Shown: piece after piece, positions 6,488-14,071 of the stretch
Position numbering within the stretch: the stretch's first letter is position 1
Layout of the letters: the number at the start of each line of letters is the position of its first letter
Assembly (NCBI GenBank): GCA_052140165.1
Contig: JBKQUM010000023.1
Coordinates: 1-16,759, forward strand
Length of the DNA stretch: 16,759 bases
From: Bog-473 sp052140165
GTDB lineage: Bacteria > Actinomycetota > Acidimicrobiia > Acidimicrobiales > RAAP-2
Direction of reading: 5' to 3'
Program-made: the position numbers and the translations under genes
The notes under the pieces: generated by a model
What the model saw: the letters and a program-made list of their open reading frames with translations, nothing else
Databases searched by the model: none
Told to the model about the DNA's origin: nothing

Positions 6488-7711
6488 TCAGGGCCACAGC
6501 GTGGCCGAGTGGGGGAACTGGCTCCCGAGCAGCGTGATCATCATCAGCATCCCTTGCGACACCCCCAGCATGCCCACGACCGGGCCCTCCCAGGACGGGC
6601 GCATCCGCCACGCGTACGCCGCGTAGACGGTGATCACCGCCATGGAGTACCGCAGCACGCTGTCGGGCTGGTACGAGCTCAGGACCGCCAGCGTGCTGGC
6701 GATGGTGAACACCCACCAGAACATCGGGATGGACACTCCGTTGTCGCGCGCCTTGGACAGGAGCACGATCCCGGCGTAGGCGAAGACCACGCCGAGCACG
6801 CAGAGGACCACTTGACCGTTCTTCAGGGCCGCCAGCCCGGTGAACATGTCCACCACTGCCAGGATCGGGGTGACGAACCACACGAAGTGCGCGTCCCCCC
6901 AGAACCGCTCGGCCTGCACGAACGCGAATGGCGTGCCGATCGTCCACCAGGAGTACAACAGCCAGGCCACGAAGCCGAGTGGGGCGACCAACACGGCAAC
7001 CAGTGGACGGAGCCTGCGGCTCGTGAGGAATGCGCTCCCGGCGGCGACAACGACACACACGACCAGGACGACTCCGAAGTTCCTCGTCAGGCCGCCGACC
7101 ACGGCACAGGCCGCGGCCGTGACCCAGTAGCGCCGCGACAGGGCATAGAGGCAGATACCGCACGTCGTGATGAACAGGCCTTCGGAGTACCCCAGGCTGA
7201 GCACGTACGCGGTCGGAAAGAACACGTAGAGAAGGACGGCGCGATCGGCGACGACGGTTCCGAAGACCTCTCGCACGGCCAGCCAGACGGCGATGGCGGA
7301 GGTGAGACCCAGGGCGAAGGACAGGATCAGGGTGGCCGGGACGTACGACAGATGCGTCACGTCGACGGTGGCGCGGATGGCGAGGGGCCAGGCGGGAAAG
7401 AAAGCCCACCTGCTCCCGTGACCTTCGTCGATGATGTGGTGCGGGTAGCCGTGCTGTGCGATGAGCGTGTACCACTTCGCGTCCCAACCCGTCGTCATGG
7501 CGCTGAACAGGTGCAGGTGTGGCGCGAACCACTGGGCTCCCAAGGCCGCAAGGAAGACGGCGACCCTGGACGCGAGGTAGTAGCCGCAGGGTCGGGCGAG
7601 GGCATGGCGGCGGCTTCGGCGGAGTGGTTCCTCGCTCACCGACGGTTCCACCGCCGTATCGAGAGGCTCCCCGTCCGTCAGGGTCAAGGGCTGCTCCTGC
7701 AGGGTGCTCAT
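6488..7711 (-). CDS. Multi-pass mannosyltransferase, PIG-V-like (GT-C fold)
   Basis: This 407-residue membrane protein with around nine or ten hydrophobic segments looks like the bacterial PIG-V-type glycosyltransferases that add mannose from a lipid-linked donor on the outer face of the membrane. The first luminal loop carries WDAKWYTLIAQHGYP (76-90), with Asp77 in the position of the GT-C catalytic acid, followed by FFPAWPL (104-110). YSEGLF (175-180) and LTRNFG (208-213) are further family motifs. The N-terminal 40 residues are polar and likely cytoplasmic. The ATG at 7711 directly follows an in-frame stop, so no longer start is possible, and its Shine-Dalgarno match is poor. It ends 8 bp from the convergent SecD-head-like gene. 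The acceptor, which could be a glycolipid, lipoglycan or protein, is unknown. Confidence 0.85.
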   Translation of the reverse strand: MSTLQEQPLTLTDGEPLDTAVEPSVSEEPLRRSRRHALARPCGYYLASRVAVFLAALGAQWFAPHLHLFSAMTTGWDAKWYTLIAQHGYPHHIIDEGHGSRWAFFPAWPLAIRATVDVTHLSYVPATLILSFALGLTSAIAVWLAVREVFGTVVADRAVLLYVFFPTAYVLSLGYSEGLFITTCGICLYALSRRYWVTAAACAVVGGLTRNFGVVLVVCVVVAAGSAFLTSRRLRPLVAVLVAPLGFVAWLLYSWWTIGTPFAFVQAERFWGDAHFVWFVTPILAVVDMFTGLAALKNGQVVLCVLGVVFAYAGIVLLSKARDNGVSIPMFWWVFTIASTLAVLSSYQPDSVLRYSMAVITVYAAYAWRMRPSWEGPVVGMLGVSQGMLMMITLLGSQFPHSATLWP

Positions 7712-7955
7712 CTACCCGCATCCGGGAGGAGGATCCCGACGCGGTGGAGCCACGGTGCTCCGCGAACGACGACTCGACCGATCCACTGGGCTTCCCCCCC
7801 CCTCGGATCACGGTGCCGGTACGGTCGTGCCGGCACGCGCAATTGCCCCCCAATTCAAAACTACGGAGTGAGAGCCCTGTTGCCGCATGGGCCAAAAGGA
7901 CCATTTTCGAGGCGTGGGGTGCACCGGCCTCCGAGCTCCGCCTTCCGGAGCGGGA
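7712..7955. other. 244-bp gap upstream of the mannosyltransferase gene
   Basis: No coding region is seen here. It includes a lower-GC patch (about 7838-7912), an inverted repeat GTGCCGG (7813-7819) / CCGGCAC (7830-7836), and a small AATTG/CAATT repeat at 7841-7855 around five C's. TAGTTT on the minus strand (7863-7858) could be a -10 for the mannosyltransferase gene, but no matching -35 is evident. Confidence 0.4.
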
Positions 7956-8585
7956 TCACAGCAACGAGAACGTGCCCGCCTCCACCATCACCAGCACCCC
8001 GATGCAGCACAGCAGGACAGGCACGGCGACCGCGCCGAGGCGCGTCATGGTGGCCCGAGCCCTCGGGTGACGACCCCCGGCCAGCACGAGGGCTGTCACC
8101 GCCACCTCGCCGATCACGAACACGACCGTGATCGCCGCCAGGTTGGACGTGCCGCCCACCCTGAAGAGCGGGATGTAGGCGGCCAGGTTGTCGCCGCCCG
8201 CTCCGATGGTCACGAGCGCAGCCGCAGTGAGCGACCGTCCCACCGCGCGGTCGGACGCCCTCGGGCGGCGCAGGGGTGCCGCCGCCGCGGCCCCCGACCG
8301 GCGCGCCGATCGCAGCCCGACCAGGCCCCGCACGCCGATGGCCAGCGGCACCAACCCCAGCAGGCCCACCACCGCCGGCGAGAACTCGTACAGGAGGGCC
8401 GCCGCCGCTGCCGCGGCCGCGACCAGCAGGGCGAAGCCGACGAGCTGGCCGACCGCGATGCGGTGCGACCGCTCCAGCGGGGCGCCGGCCACCATGGCCA
8501 TGGTCACGAGGCAATTGTCGATGTTGGTCCCGACGAACGCCGCCGCGGCAATGCCGAGGTCGGCCGGCAGGCCGGCCGCCGCCAA
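7956..8585 (-). CDS. CadD-like (cadmium-resistance family) membrane transporter
   Basis: This roughly 209-residue membrane protein resembles the CadD family of the LysE transporter superfamily, linked to cadmium or other cation export. The family's paired motifs are present: FVGTNIDN (17-24) near the start, and TIGAGGDNLAAYIPLF (126-141) at the start of the second half. Hydrophobic segments lie at about 47-66, 71-90, 118-140, 148-170 and 183-204, with a basic alanine-rich loop between the halves. The start is uncertain: no ATG precedes TNID in a sensible place. TTG at 8585, used here, lies 16 bases beyond the TauD stop; GTG at 8645 would overlap the TauD gene and add 20 residues unlike the family. 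The gene is most likely translationally coupled to TauD. Substrate not established. Confidence 0.78.
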   Translation of the reverse strand: MAAAGLPADLGIAAAAFVGTNIDNCLVTMAMVAGAPLERSHRIAVGQLVGFALLVAAAAAAAALLYEFSPAVVGLLGLVPLAIGVRGLVGLRSARRSGAAAAAPLRRPRASDRAVGRSLTAAALVTIGAGGDNLAAYIPLFRVGGTSNLAAITVVFVIGEVAVTALVLAGGRHPRARATMTRLGAVAVPVLLCCIGVLVMVEAGTFSLL

Positions 8586-8601
8586 GGCGATCGTCGGCCC
8601 G

Positions 8602-9459
8602 TCAGCCCGCGGGCAGGGGCATGGCCGGCCCGTAGGGCTTGTCACCGCGCAACGTGACCCGGTGGGCGTAGCGGGCGGCGTCCCCGTAGTCGTCCAACGC
8701 GTAGTGCAGCGTGGCCCGGTTGTCCCAGAAGGCCACCGACCCGGCGCGCCAGCGGAAGCGGCAGGTGTACTCCGGCTTGATGCAGTGGTTGTAGAGCATC
8801 TCGAGGATCGCGTTGCTCTCGTTGTCGGACAGCCCGAAGATCGTCCGGGTGAACTGCCGGTTGACGAAGAGGCCGTTGCGACCGGTCTCGGGGTGGGTGC
8901 GCACGACGGGGTGGAGTGCGGGCAGGAGCCTCTCGCGCCAGGTGCCGTCCCACTCGTAGCCACCCCGCTCGGCCACGTCCGCCGCGAACCAGGGGTCGTG
9001 GTGGATCGCGATCAGCTGGTCGCACATGGCGCGCACGGGATCGGCCAGCCCGTCGTAGGCGTCCTGCAGGCTGGCCCACATGGTGTCGCCGCCGACCTCG
9101 GGTGCCTCGAGCATGTAGAGGATGGACCCCATGGCCGGCGTCTCCAGGAAGGTGACGTCGGTGTGCCACCAGCTGGCCCGGTCGACCTTGCCGTCGATGG
9201 CGAGCACCTCGGGGCTCTCGTCGATGGAGGGGAGCACCGGGTGCGCCTCCGTGACGGTGCCGAAGTGGCGGGCGAAGTCCGCCTGCTGGTCCGCCGAGAG
9301 GGACTGGTCCCGGAAGAAGATGACGTGATGCGTGTTCAGCGCGCTCCGGACGGCCGCCACGACCTCGGGGGCGAGCGGGGCCGAGATGTCCACACCCGAG
9401 ATCTCGGCGCCGACCGTCGGGGAGATCGGGTGGACGCTGACGGTGGCGGCGAGGGTCAC
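8602..9459 (-). CDS. TauD/TfdA-family Fe(II)/2-oxoglutarate dioxygenase
   Basis: This 285-residue enzyme belongs to the TauD/TfdA family, which uses Fe(II), oxygen and 2-oxoglutarate to hydroxylate substrates such as taurine, sulfonates, alkyl sulfates or herbicide acids. The iron ligands are His99 and Asp101 (WWHTDVTF) and His252 (WDNRATLHYA); Thr126 and Arg267 (AHRVTL) fit the 2-oxoglutarate site. The GTG at 9459 is chosen because family members begin shortly before the strand VSVHPISPTVGAEI, and because a promoter-like pair ends six bases upstream. A GTG at 9510 is also in frame. The CadD-like gene follows within 16 bp of the stop, and an alpha/beta hydrolase diverges from it. The substrate cannot be read from sequence; the sulfotransferase at 11784 hints at sulfur chemistry nearby but is not in the same operon. 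Confidence 0.93.
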   Translation of the reverse strand: MTLAATVSVHPISPTVGAEISGVDISAPLAPEVVAAVRSALNTHHVIFFRDQSLSADQQADFARHFGTVTEAHPVLPSIDESPEVLAIDGKVDRASWWHTDVTFLETPAMGSILYMLEAPEVGGDTMWASLQDAYDGLADPVRAMCDQLIAIHHDPWFAADVAERGGYEWDGTWRERLLPALHPVVRTHPETGRNGLFVNRQFTRTIFGLSDNESNAILEMLYNHCIKPEYTCRFRWRAGSVAFWDNRATLHYALDDYGDAARYAHRVTLRGDKPYGPAMPLPAG

Positions 9460-9465
9460 GTCGCC

Positions 9466-9494
9466 AGTCTGCCCGACAGCGTGCGGCCTCTCAA
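9466..9494 (-). promoter_or_regulatory. Candidate leaderless promoter of the TauD gene
   Basis: On the minus strand TTGAGA (9494-9489) is followed after exactly 17 bp by CAGACT (9471-9466), and the GTG at 9459 comes six bases later. The -35 matches the consensus at five of six positions; the -10 keeps A2 and T6. No Shine-Dalgarno site precedes the GTG. Confidence 0.45.
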
Positions 9495-9511
9495 TCCACT
9501 CCCAGCTCACC

Positions 9512-9517
9512 TACATT
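9512..9517 (+). promoter_or_regulatory. Possible -10 element of the alpha/beta hydrolase gene
   Basis: TACATT fits the TAnnnT form and lies 40 bp before the ATG at 9558, which would give a leader of about 34 nt carrying the ribosome binding site GAGAGGGG. No clear -35 is present 17 bp upstream. Confidence 0.35.
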
Positions 9518-9557
9518 GGCCCACCACCGACCGCCGAGCCGCTGAGAGGGGCCGACC

Positions 9558-10625
9558 ATGAGCACCGACACCGGGGGCCTCGTCCTGACCCCGCCCGCCC
9601 GCAACTACTCGCCGTGGTACCAGTGGATGGCCCGACTGGCTGCCACCGTCCACGAGGACCCCCTCCCCGAGGGGGACCCGGCCGAGCTGCCGGCGTGGGT
9701 GGAACGCCGCCGGGCCCGTCTCACCGAACTCCTCGGGCCCGAGCCCGAGCCCGTCCCGCTCGACGTCGAGACCCTCGAGTCGGTGCGCTGCGACGGCTAC
9801 CGGCGGGACAAGATCGTGTTCGACACCGAGGACACCATGTCGGTCCCGGCGTACCTGCTCGTGCCCGACGGGCGTGAGGGCGCGGAGCCCGGCGCGGCCG
9901 TCCTCGCCTGCCACGGCCACGGTCCGGGCAAGTCGCAGGCGGTCGGGCTCGAGCACACCGACATGCCCAACGCCGACTACGCCCTCCAGCTGGCCCGCCG
10001 CGGCTACGTCGTGTTGGCGCCCGACCTGCGCTGCTTCGGCGAGCGGCTCGACTGGAACCCCGAGGACCACTACGCGTGCGACACGAATCTCGTCCATGCC
10101 GCCATGGTGGGGTGGAATCCGCTGGCCCAGAACGTGTGGGACCTTCGTCGCTGTCTCGACGTGCTCGAGCAGCACCCGCTCGTCGACCCGTCCCGCCTGG
10201 GCATGGCCGGCATCTCCTACGGGGGAACCGTCACGCTCTTCACCGCCGCCGTCGACACCCGGGTGGCCGCGTCCGTGGTGAGCGGCTACTTCTCCTCGTG
10301 GGCCGAGAGCCACAAGATGCCGTGGAACATGTGCGGCTCGCAGATCATGTTCGGGATGCTGGGCCGCCTCGAGCACGAGGACCTCGGCGCGCTGGTCGCC
10401 CCCCGCCCCATGCTGATCGAGTCGGGCACGGAGGACCTGTTGTTCCCCGTGGCCGCAGCCACCGAGTCCGTGCGCCGCACCAGGCTCGTCTACGAGCAGC
10501 ACGGTGCCGGCGAGCGCCTGGCGCACGACATCTTCGACGGCGGCCACCAGTGGCACGGCACCGAGGCCCTGCCCTTCCTGGACCGCTGGCTCGGCCACGG
10601 CGGGTCCGCCGGCCCCGGGTCCTGA
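9558..10625 (+). CDS. Alpha/beta hydrolase, dienelactone-hydrolase/acetyl-xylan-esterase-like
   Basis: This 355-residue serine hydrolase has an N-terminal helical extension (about 1-75) before the alpha/beta core, as in the larger esterases of this fold. The nucleophile elbow is GISYGG with Ser220; Asp293 in SGTEDLLFP and His330 in DGGHQWHG complete the triad. LACHGHGPGK (116-125) forms the oxyanion region. The ATG at 9558 is preceded by GAGAGGGG with six bases between. It likely cleaves an ester or a carbon-carbon bond in a small molecule; there is no signal peptide, so it is cytoplasmic. It diverges from the TauD gene, with which it may share a regulatory region of about 100 bp. The exact substrate is unknown. 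Confidence 0.9.
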   Translation: MSTDTGGLVLTPPARNYSPWYQWMARLAATVHEDPLPEGDPAELPAWVERRRARLTELLGPEPEPVPLDVETLESVRCDGYRRDKIVFDTEDTMSVPAYLLVPDGREGAEPGAAVLACHGHGPGKSQAVGLEHTDMPNADYALQLARRGYVVLAPDLRCFGERLDWNPEDHYACDTNLVHAAMVGWNPLAQNVWDLRRCLDVLEQHPLVDPSRLGMAGISYGGTVTLFTAAVDTRVAASVVSGYFSSWAESHKMPWNMCGSQIMFGMLGRLEHEDLGALVAPRPMLIESGTEDLLFPVAAATESVRRTRLVYEQHGAGERLAHDIFDGGHQWHGTEALPFLDRWLGHGGSAGPGS

Positions 10626-10908
10626 GGGCGGCCGTCGGGTCTCAGCCCACGTCGTCGGGCCGCTCGGTCCGCGCCGCGGCAGCCCGTCGGAGCACCTGGT
10701 CGAGTGAGTCCTGCCCGCTGGTCGCACCCCCGGTCACCGCGCCGGTGCCCCGCCCGGCTGTCTCCGTCCCCGGCGCTCCCCAGCTGACGCTCGCATCGCC
10801 CGGCGGATCCACGTGCTCCGCGGGCCGGTCGGACGGGTCGCGGTGCACTGCCCGGCGCAACCGGAGCCGCCAGGCCCGGACCCCGCCCCGCCGCCCCCCC
10901 GCCCCCAT
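10626..10908. other. 283-bp convergent gap, very GC-rich
   Basis: This gap lies between the ends of the alpha/beta hydrolase and LCP-like genes. On the minus strand, an open frame of 88 codons (10908-10642) begins directly after the TAG of the LCP-like gene, in the same frame. It is rich in Gly, Arg, Ala and Pro, and it ends in a helix-like LDQVLRRAAAARTERPDDVG. It could be a lost or read-through tail, but low complexity at this GC content makes a chance frame more likely. No terminator with a T-run is seen. Confidence 0.4.
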
Positions 10909-11628
10909 CTACAGGAAGCCGCGCAGAACGGTCGAGAAGGGCGATGCCAGGACGATGGTGCCGTGCACGTCCGTATCGGTCGGAACGGACACGGGGTGCG
11001 ACGTCGGGACGTTCATGAGGGAGAGGACGGCGGACACGGGCGTGCCCGGCCCGAGGTAGATGTGTGACGCCACCTGCTCGAGCAGCGAGGTGGCGCCCGT
11101 CGGGTCCGAGATCATCGACGAGACCGAGAGCTTCCCCGTGGCCAACTGGCCGAGGCTCGATGTCGGGCTGACCATGTGCAGGTCGACGCCGACGTAGTGG
11201 GTCACGGGGATGCCCAGGTGGTCGAGCCCGGCGATGATCGTGCGCGGGGCGTGCAGGCTGAGCGTGTCGATCGGGACGGTGTCCCCGCCGGGCAGCGGCA
11301 GCCCCAGCCCCTTGGGGATCTGCAGCACGTTGGTGTGCCCGCCGATGGCGTGGAAGACGAAGATCTGCTCACTGTGGTCCGGGCCCTTCACGATGGCCAG
11401 CAGGTCGTTCTTGCCCTTGGCCAGCAGCGAGGCCGGGATGCCGACGTGGTGGACGGCGTGGTCGATGCGGTAGAGGCTGAAGCCGATCCAGCCGGCCGCC
11501 AAGAGGATCAGCGCGACCAACGCGGACCCGGTGGCGATGAGGATCCTCTTGAGCCGACGGTGCCGCCGACGCGGCGTGTCCTCCGGAGCGGTCGGGTCCA
11601 TTCGCTCCGTGGCGATCGCGATCGTCAA
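10909..11628 (-). CDS. LCP-like (LytR-CpsA-Psr) membrane-anchored protein, reduced
   Basis: This 239-residue protein has a basic cytoplasmic N terminus, one transmembrane helix (about 28-53) and an outer domain. The stretch EQIFVFHAIGGHTNVLQIPKG (87-107), followed by LDHLGIPVTHYVGVDLHMV (135-153), resembles LCP proteins, which attach glycopolymers to peptidoglycan or related cell-wall carriers. The domain is shorter than usual, and the typical IPRD-type motif with catalytic arginine appears as IPKG, so activity is doubtful. The TTG at 11628 is chosen because GGAGGGGGAC directly precedes it; the ATG at 11601, nine codons later, is the alternative. Directly after its TAG stop, the same frame stays open for another 88 codons. 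It diverges from the sulfotransferase gene. Family assignment is moderate. Confidence 0.65.
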   Translation of the reverse strand: MTIAIATERMDPTAPEDTPRRRHRRLKRILIATGSALVALILLAAGWIGFSLYRIDHAVHHVGIPASLLAKGKNDLLAIVKGPDHSEQIFVFHAIGGHTNVLQIPKGLGLPLPGGDTVPIDTLSLHAPRTIIAGLDHLGIPVTHYVGVDLHMVSPTSSLGQLATGKLSVSSMISDPTGATSLLEQVASHIYLGPGTPVSAVLSLMNVPTSHPVSVPTDTDVHGTIVLASPFSTVLRGFL

Positions 11629-11641
11629 GTCCCCCTCCGTC

Positions 11642-11669
11642 GGGTGTCCCGGCCCTCGGCCCGGCACCC
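11642..11669 (-). repeat. Hairpin upstream of the LCP-like gene
   Basis: GGGTG (11642-11646) pairs with CACCC (11665-11669), and inner CCGG blocks can pair as well with a small bulge. If transcription starts near 11680 (a TAGCTT on the minus strand at 11691-11686 could be the -10), the hairpin would lie in the 5' leader, just before the Shine-Dalgarno site. Confidence 0.3.
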
Positions 11670-11771
11670 AGATCTCCGTGTCCGCAAGCTACGGATCGGC
11701 CATTGCCCCGGCGTTGCCCGTCGGGTTCGAGGTGGTTGCCGTGGCTTCGCCGCGGCCGGCGCGCCGTCCGC

Positions 11772-11777
11772 GAAACT
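11772..11777 (+). promoter_or_regulatory. Candidate -10 of a leaderless start (sulfotransferase gene)
   Basis: GAAACT is followed by GGGGAC and then the GTG at 11784, the same geometry as at the TauD gene (CAGACT, six bases, GTG). No good -35 is seen, so the call depends on spacing and on the lack of a well-placed ribosome binding site. Confidence 0.35.
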
Positions 11778-11783
11778 GGGGAC

Positions 11784-12728
11784 GTGGGGAAGGACCGCGA
11801 CGTTCCGCCGGGCCCGGTGTCGGACCCCGTCGCGGCTGGGGCGCCGCCGCGCCGCTACGCGTCGCCCGACGAGGACAGCGCCCGCTGGTGGGGCTTCGAC
11901 TTCCGCCCGGGCGACATCGTGGTGAGCACCCGGTCCAAGTCCGGCACGACCTGGGTCCAGATGATCTGCCTGCTCCTCGTGTTCGGCACGCCCGATCTGC
12001 CGGGCCGCCTGAGCTCGCTCTCGCCCTGGCTGGACTGGCTGGTCCAGCCGAAGGACGACGTGATGGCGCGGCTGGGCGCACAGACCCACCGGCGTGTCGT
12101 CAAGACCCACACCCCACTCGACGGTGTGCCCCTCGACGACCGGGCGACCTACATCGTCGTGGGCCGCCACCCGCTCGATATGGCCGTGTCGCTCTACCAC
12201 CACAGCGACAACATCGACCGGCGCCGCATGGCGGAGCTCATCGGGCAGCCCGAGAACCCTCGTCGCCCCCGCCCGCCGCTGCACGAGTGGCTCCTCGAAT
12301 TCATCGACTGGGAGGGTGATCCCCGGGTCTGGCTCGACACGCTGCCCGGAGCGATGCTCCACCTGTCCGACGCCTGGGCACGTCGGCACCGTCCCAACGT
12401 CGTGCTCGTGCACTACGACGACCTCGTCACCGACCTCGACGGCGCCATGCGCAGGCTCTCGCAGGTGCTCGGGATCCCCGTCGACGAGGATCGCTGGCCC
12501 GCGCTGGTCCGGGCCGCCACGTTCGACGTGATGCGTGAGAGCGCCGGCGCGTCCGCCCCCGCCGGGCTCGGCGTGTTGAAGGACCCCGCGGCGTTCTTCC
12601 GCCACGGCGTCTCGGGTGATGGCCTGGCGCTCTTGAGCGCCGATGAGCTGGCCCACTACCGCGACCGCGTCGCCGGCATGGCCCCGGCGGATCTGCTGGC
12701 CTGGCTCCACCGCGACGCGGAGGCCTGA
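11784..12728 (+). CDS. PAPS-dependent sulfotransferase
   Basis: This is a 314-residue cytosolic-type sulfotransferase, which moves a sulfuryl group from PAPS to a hydroxyl or amine acceptor. The 5'-phosphosulfate loop is STRSKSGTTW (48-57) with Lys52; His109 in VKTHTP is the catalytic base. The 3'-phosphate site is GRHPLDMAVSLYHH (127-140), with Arg128 and Ser136. RHGVSGD (273-279) corresponds to the C-terminal RKGxxGDWK motif, here with His in place of Lys and without the WK. The GTG at 11784 is chosen since the family starts near there and a -10-like hexamer precedes it by six bases; an ATG at 11703 would add 27 Arg-rich residues. The DinB gene follows two bases after the stop, so the two are co-translated. 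The acceptor is unknown. Confidence 0.92.
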   Translation: MGKDRDVPPGPVSDPVAAGAPPRRYASPDEDSARWWGFDFRPGDIVVSTRSKSGTTWVQMICLLLVFGTPDLPGRLSSLSPWLDWLVQPKDDVMARLGAQTHRRVVKTHTPLDGVPLDDRATYIVVGRHPLDMAVSLYHHSDNIDRRRMAELIGQPENPRRPRPPLHEWLLEFIDWEGDPRVWLDTLPGAMLHLSDAWARRHRPNVVLVHYDDLVTDLDGAMRRLSQVLGIPVDEDRWPALVRAATFDVMRESAGASAPAGLGVLKDPAAFFRHGVSGDGLALLSADELAHYRDRVAGMAPADLLAWLHRDAEA

Positions 12729-12730
12729 AC

Positions 12731-13267
12731 ATGCCGATCGTGCCCGATGACAAGGACTGGACGTGGGTGCTCGAACGCCCCTGCCCCGAGTGCGGGTTCG
12801 ACGCCTCGGCGCTCCCGCCCGAGTCGATCGCGCCGGTGCTGCGGCAGAACGCGGACGATTGGGTGCGCATCCTGCAACGGCCGGCCGGCGAGCTCCGGCT
12901 CCGGCCGGCGGACGACCGCTGGGCGCCGATCGAGTACGCCTGCCACGTCCGTGACGTGTGCCTGCTCTACCGCAGTCGCCTCGGGCTGATGCTGCGCGAG
13001 GACGACCCGCTCTACCCGAACTGGGACCAGGACGCGACCGCCGTCGAGGAGCGCTACCTCGAACAGGACCCTGCGGTCGTCTCGGCGCAGCTGAGGGGTG
13101 TCGCCGGCGAATTGGCGTCGGCTTTCGAGAGTGTCGAGGGCGACCGGTGGGAGCGCCGCGGGCGGCGCAGCGACGGCGCCAGCTTCAGCATTGCCGGCTT
13201 CGGTCGCTACTTCGTCCACGACCCAGTCCACCACCTTTACGACGTCACCGGGCGTCGGGGGGACTGA
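12731..13267 (+). CDS. DinB-family protein with N-terminal CPECGFDA motif
   Basis: This 178-residue protein has a DinB-like four-helix bundle, a fold used by metal-dependent, thiol-linked transferases and mycothiol- or bacillithiol-dependent enzymes. The likely metal ligands are His72 (ACHVRDV), His163 and His167 (FVHDPVHH). The N terminus holds CPECGFDA (18-25), a CxxC that could bind metal or be redox active. The ATG at 12731 is two bases after the sulfotransferase stop, and its Shine-Dalgarno GGAGG (12719-12723) lies inside the end of that gene, so translation is coupled. It could act on the same compound as the sulfotransferase or protect the cell from it; that is inference. It is convergent with the NagB-type gene. 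Confidence 0.87.
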   Translation: MPIVPDDKDWTWVLERPCPECGFDASALPPESIAPVLRQNADDWVRILQRPAGELRLRPADDRWAPIEYACHVRDVCLLYRSRLGLMLREDDPLYPNWDQDATAVEERYLEQDPAVVSAQLRGVAGELASAFESVEGDRWERRGRRSDGASFSIAGFGRYFVHDPVHHLYDVTGRRGD

Positions 13268-13269
13268 GA

Positions 13270-13283
13270 CCCCCACGAAGGGG
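13270..13283. terminator. Weak hairpin between convergent genes
   Basis: A short C-run (13270-13274), five bases (ACGAA) and GGGG (13280-13283) can fold into a small hairpin in the 21-bp gap between the DinB and NagB-type genes. There is no T-run on either side, so it is at most a weak shared terminator. Confidence 0.3.
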
Positions 13284-13288
13284 CCCCC

Positions 13289-14068
13289 TCAATCGGGAAG
13301 CAGCCGCGCCGACTCGGGCTCGAGGTGGATGGTGGCGTGGTCGATGGTGCGCAGCGCCGATGCGGGGCACGACGTGGCGACCGGTCCGGTCAGCGCGTCG
13401 CGCACCGGCTCCGCCTTGCGGGCCTCGGGCACGATGGCCAGCACCCGGCCGGCCCGCAGGAGCGCAGGGATGGTCACCGTGATGGCGTGCGCCGGCACCG
13501 CGTCGAGATCGGCGAAATGGCCCTCGTGCACCTGCTGCATCCGGCAGGCCGTCTCGAGCTCGACCACCTTGACGTCGAGCGGGTCGGCGAAGTCGGCCAC
13601 CGGCGGGTCGTTGAAGGCGAGATGCCCGTTCTCCCCGATCCCGAGGCAGCACAGGTCGAGCGGATGCGACCGCAGGAGCCCGGCGTAGCGGGCGCATTCG
13701 GCGGCGGGGTCGCCGAGCCCCTCGACGTAGTAGGCGGCCCGGGGATGCGCCGGCTCCACGATGCGTTCGCGGATCCATCGTTGGAACCCTGCCGGGTGGT
13801 CGGGGGCGACCCCCACGTACTCGTCCATGTGGAAGACCACGGTGTCGGCCCAGGGGACCCCCGCCGTCCCGACCAGCGTGCGCACGAAGGCGAGCTGTGA
13901 GTTCCCGGTGGCGAACATCACGTGGGCGACGCCCCGGGCCTCGACTGCCGCCTGCATGACGCCCAGTGCTTCGTCGGCGGCCGCCCGGGCCATGGCGGCG
14001 GTGTCGGCATGGACCCGGACGGTGGCGCCGTCGATGGTCCTGGTCCCGGTCCGCACGGCGCTCAGCAT
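13289..14068 (-). CDS. NagB-type glucosamine-6-phosphate deaminase / sugar-phosphate isomerase
   Basis: This is a 259-residue protein of the NagB/RpiA/SOL fold, which in its best-known form turns glucosamine 6-phosphate into fructose 6-phosphate and ammonia. The phosphate loop reads FATGNSQLAF (52-61), which differs from the usual TGSTP. The catalytic motif FHMDEYVG (79-86) has Asp82, and GIGENGHLAFNDPP (143-156) has Glu146, His149 and Asp154. VPEARKAEPVRDALTGPV (213-230) is the C-terminal family motif. The ATG at 14068 has a GAGGTG upstream. No NagA or amino-sugar transporter lies nearby, so the substrate may differ from glucosamine 6-phosphate. It diverges from the dehydratase gene over 29 bp. 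Confidence 0.87.
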   Translation of the reverse strand: MLSAVRTGTRTIDGATVRVHADTAAMARAAADEALGVMQAAVEARGVAHVMFATGNSQLAFVRTLVGTAGVPWADTVVFHMDEYVGVAPDHPAGFQRWIRERIVEPAHPRAAYYVEGLGDPAAECARYAGLLRSHPLDLCCLGIGENGHLAFNDPPVADFADPLDVKVVELETACRMQQVHEGHFADLDAVPAHAITVTIPALLRAGRVLAIVPEARKAEPVRDALTGPVATSCPASALRTIDHATIHLEPESARLLPD

Positions 14069-14071
14069 GCC

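Noticed and set aside
6251..8131. 626-codon plus-strand frame opposite the mannosyltransferase gene
   Set aside because: It starts inside the SecD-head-like gene and is antisense to a membrane protein with clear motifs; the translation is rich in His, Gln and Asp and has no recognisable domain.
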